A DNA stretch of 64,000 nt, taken from assembly GCA_052116865.1 (NCBI GenBank), contig JBQKKG010000010.1, positions 97,095 through 161,094 on the forward strand, read 5' to 3'. The stretch is from CAUPWF01 sp963515125. Its GTDB lineage: Bacteria > Bacillota > Clostridia > Lachnospirales > Lachnospiraceae. The notes beneath the pieces were generated by a model. It worked only from the letters and a program-made list of their open reading frames with translations, was not told the origin of the DNA and did no database searches. The position numbers were made by a program, and so were the translations under genes. Of this stretch, positions 63,523-64,000 are shown in pieces. How positions within the stretch are numbered: position 1 is the first letter of the stretch; the number at the start of each line of letters is the position of its first letter.

Positions 63523-63605
63523 AATTGGGGACGTAGCAAATTGAATTTTGTTACGCCCCCAATTCATTTTTACTATGCCCCTTTTGAAAATCACTGTGTC
63601 CCTTT
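63523..63605. repeat. Degenerate palindrome with GCCCCTTTT tail (REP-like, copy C)
   Basis: Bases 63523-63541 and 63546-63564 form a palindrome related to the others (GGGGACGTAGCAAA), with a few mismatches. ATGCCCCTTTTGAAAA and TGTGTCCCTTTTT follow, as around the 53.9-54.1 kb pair. It sits between the hydrolase gene and the fragment at 63609. Confidence 0.75.
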
Positions 63606-63608
63606 TTA

Positions 63609-63889
63609 CTATTGTATCTTACATAACATTTTTATTCCTTGAAATATTTGATCTACTTTCTTAACAGATATATCTAATGTTTCTCTTAATCTTTGTTTAT
63701 ATTCTTTTCGAAAATCTATTTCTTGTATGATTCGTAAAGATGTATCAATTGAATAAGACGTTTTCATTTCATTCAATATTTCCAGTGCAATATCTCTATA
63801 TTGTAGTTCCATTTCTTCCGGTGTATCAAGTATTATAGTTCTTGTTTTTTCCTTGTGAAACTGTATAAATTTTTGCTTTGTCTTAAATC
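63609..63889 (-). pseudogene. C-terminal fragment of an unrecognised gene, cut by an insertion element
   Basis: The last part encodes LDTPEEMELQYRDIALEIL and RLRETLDISVKKVDQIFQG, ending at 63609. The reading frame stays open upstream past the only ATG (63812), through KQKFIQFHKEKTRTIILD, until it runs into the IS21-like end near 63890. The visible protein is thus a 5'-truncated remnant of about 93 residues. The product is not recognised; its place beside REP-like palindromes would fit a REP-associated transposase, but the sequence alone does not show that. Confidence 0.55.
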
Positions 63890-64000
63890 TGCAAATTCCG
63901 CTTCAACTGAACGCGTATTCCGCTATCAGCTGAACATTGATTCCGATTGTTTCTGAACATGTTTCCGGTTCAGTCTGAACAATAAATATAACAAAGTGTT
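63890..64000. mobile_element. End of an IS21-like insertion element (partial)
   Basis: From TG at 63890 the sequence has tandem degenerate repeats of 22-23 bp, each with TTCCG and CTGAAC or a close form: starts near 63895, 63917, 63940 and 63962. Multiple short terminal repeats and a TG terminus are typical of IS21-family ends, where the transposase binds. The genes of the element would lie beyond the window. Confidence 0.6.

Noticed and set aside
63890..64000. Tandem 22-23 bp repeats as a replication origin with iterons
   Set aside because: Repeats are degenerate, begin at the point where a gene is truncated and start with TG, which fits an insertion element end better; no replication gene is visible.
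1..64000. tRNA or rRNA genes
   Set aside because: No tRNA cloverleaf consensus (GGTTCRANYCC) or rRNA stretch was recognised by eye on either strand; a dedicated scan could still find a missed one.

Overview
The window comes from a low-GC, spore-forming anaerobic Firmicute, most likely a Lachnospiraceae-type Clostridium. The evidence is a Ni carbon monoxide dehydrogenase with a CooF-like partner, pyruvate phosphate dikinase, a FeoA/FeoA/FeoB iron operon, PdaA-like and GH25 cell-wall enzymes, AT-rich promoters, and strong AGGAGG ribosome binding sites. About 57 intact genes were found. No rRNA, tRNA, prophage or CRISPR array was seen. Two decayed genes, one truncated gene and the edge of an IS21-like element show some turnover.

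Layout. 1-9 kb: the tail of a permease, a PHP phosphoesterase, a glycosyltransferase paired with a periplasmic-sensing hybrid histidine kinase, a GH25-LysM lysozyme, a PdaA-type deacetylase, an FAD oxidoreductase and a DUF3892 protein. 9-23 kb: a large protein with six peptidoglycan-binding repeats, then a ten-gene minus-strand unit running from an oligopeptide ABC transporter through a DeoR regulator, M17 aminopeptidase, CutC, a transglutaminase-thioredoxin-like fusion and a ferredoxin. This looks like a peptide import and processing unit. 23-34 kb: two MATE exporters around a MerR regulator with a textbook 19-bp-spacer promoter, a MerR/uridine-kinase-like/YgjP group, a YoaP acetyltransferase followed by a dead VOC gene, a WYL regulator with a GyrI-like protein, and a SatD/DUF3307 pair under a symmetric operator. 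34-41 kb: SelO, then an iron module (feoA-feoA-feoB, a 45-aa Cys-rich membrane protein, a Fur-like protein, a divergent DtxR regulator and DUF2325). Four copies of the 16-bp site GTTAG-N6-CTAAC tie this module together. 41-46 kb: a JetA-JetB-JetC (MksBEF/Wadjet-like) SMC operon with no JetD nuclease. 46-54 kb: VanZ, a CO dehydrogenase operon (CooS, CooF-like, FAD oxidoreductase) behind an Rrf2 regulator with matching operators, and ppdK with a hairpin leader. 54-64 kb: a sugar ABC importer without an ATPase, a Gfo/Idh/MocA oxidoreductase, a divergent AraC regulator, an M18 aminopeptidase, a glycoside-hydrolase-like protein, and a gene remnant cut by an IS21-like end.

A family of long palindromes (arms 19-24 bp, core GGGGACGTAGCAAAAT or relatives) is scattered at intergenic sites (7.2, 11.8, 53.9, 54.1 and 63.5 kb). 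They behave like REP/BIME elements and probably also act as bidirectional terminators.

The most promising leads are the JetD-less SMC operon, the SatD (cyclase-like fold plus HTH) and DUF3307 membrane pair, the divergent CO dehydrogenase lacking residues I expect in the catalytic channel, the DtxR-type regulon, and the palindrome family.
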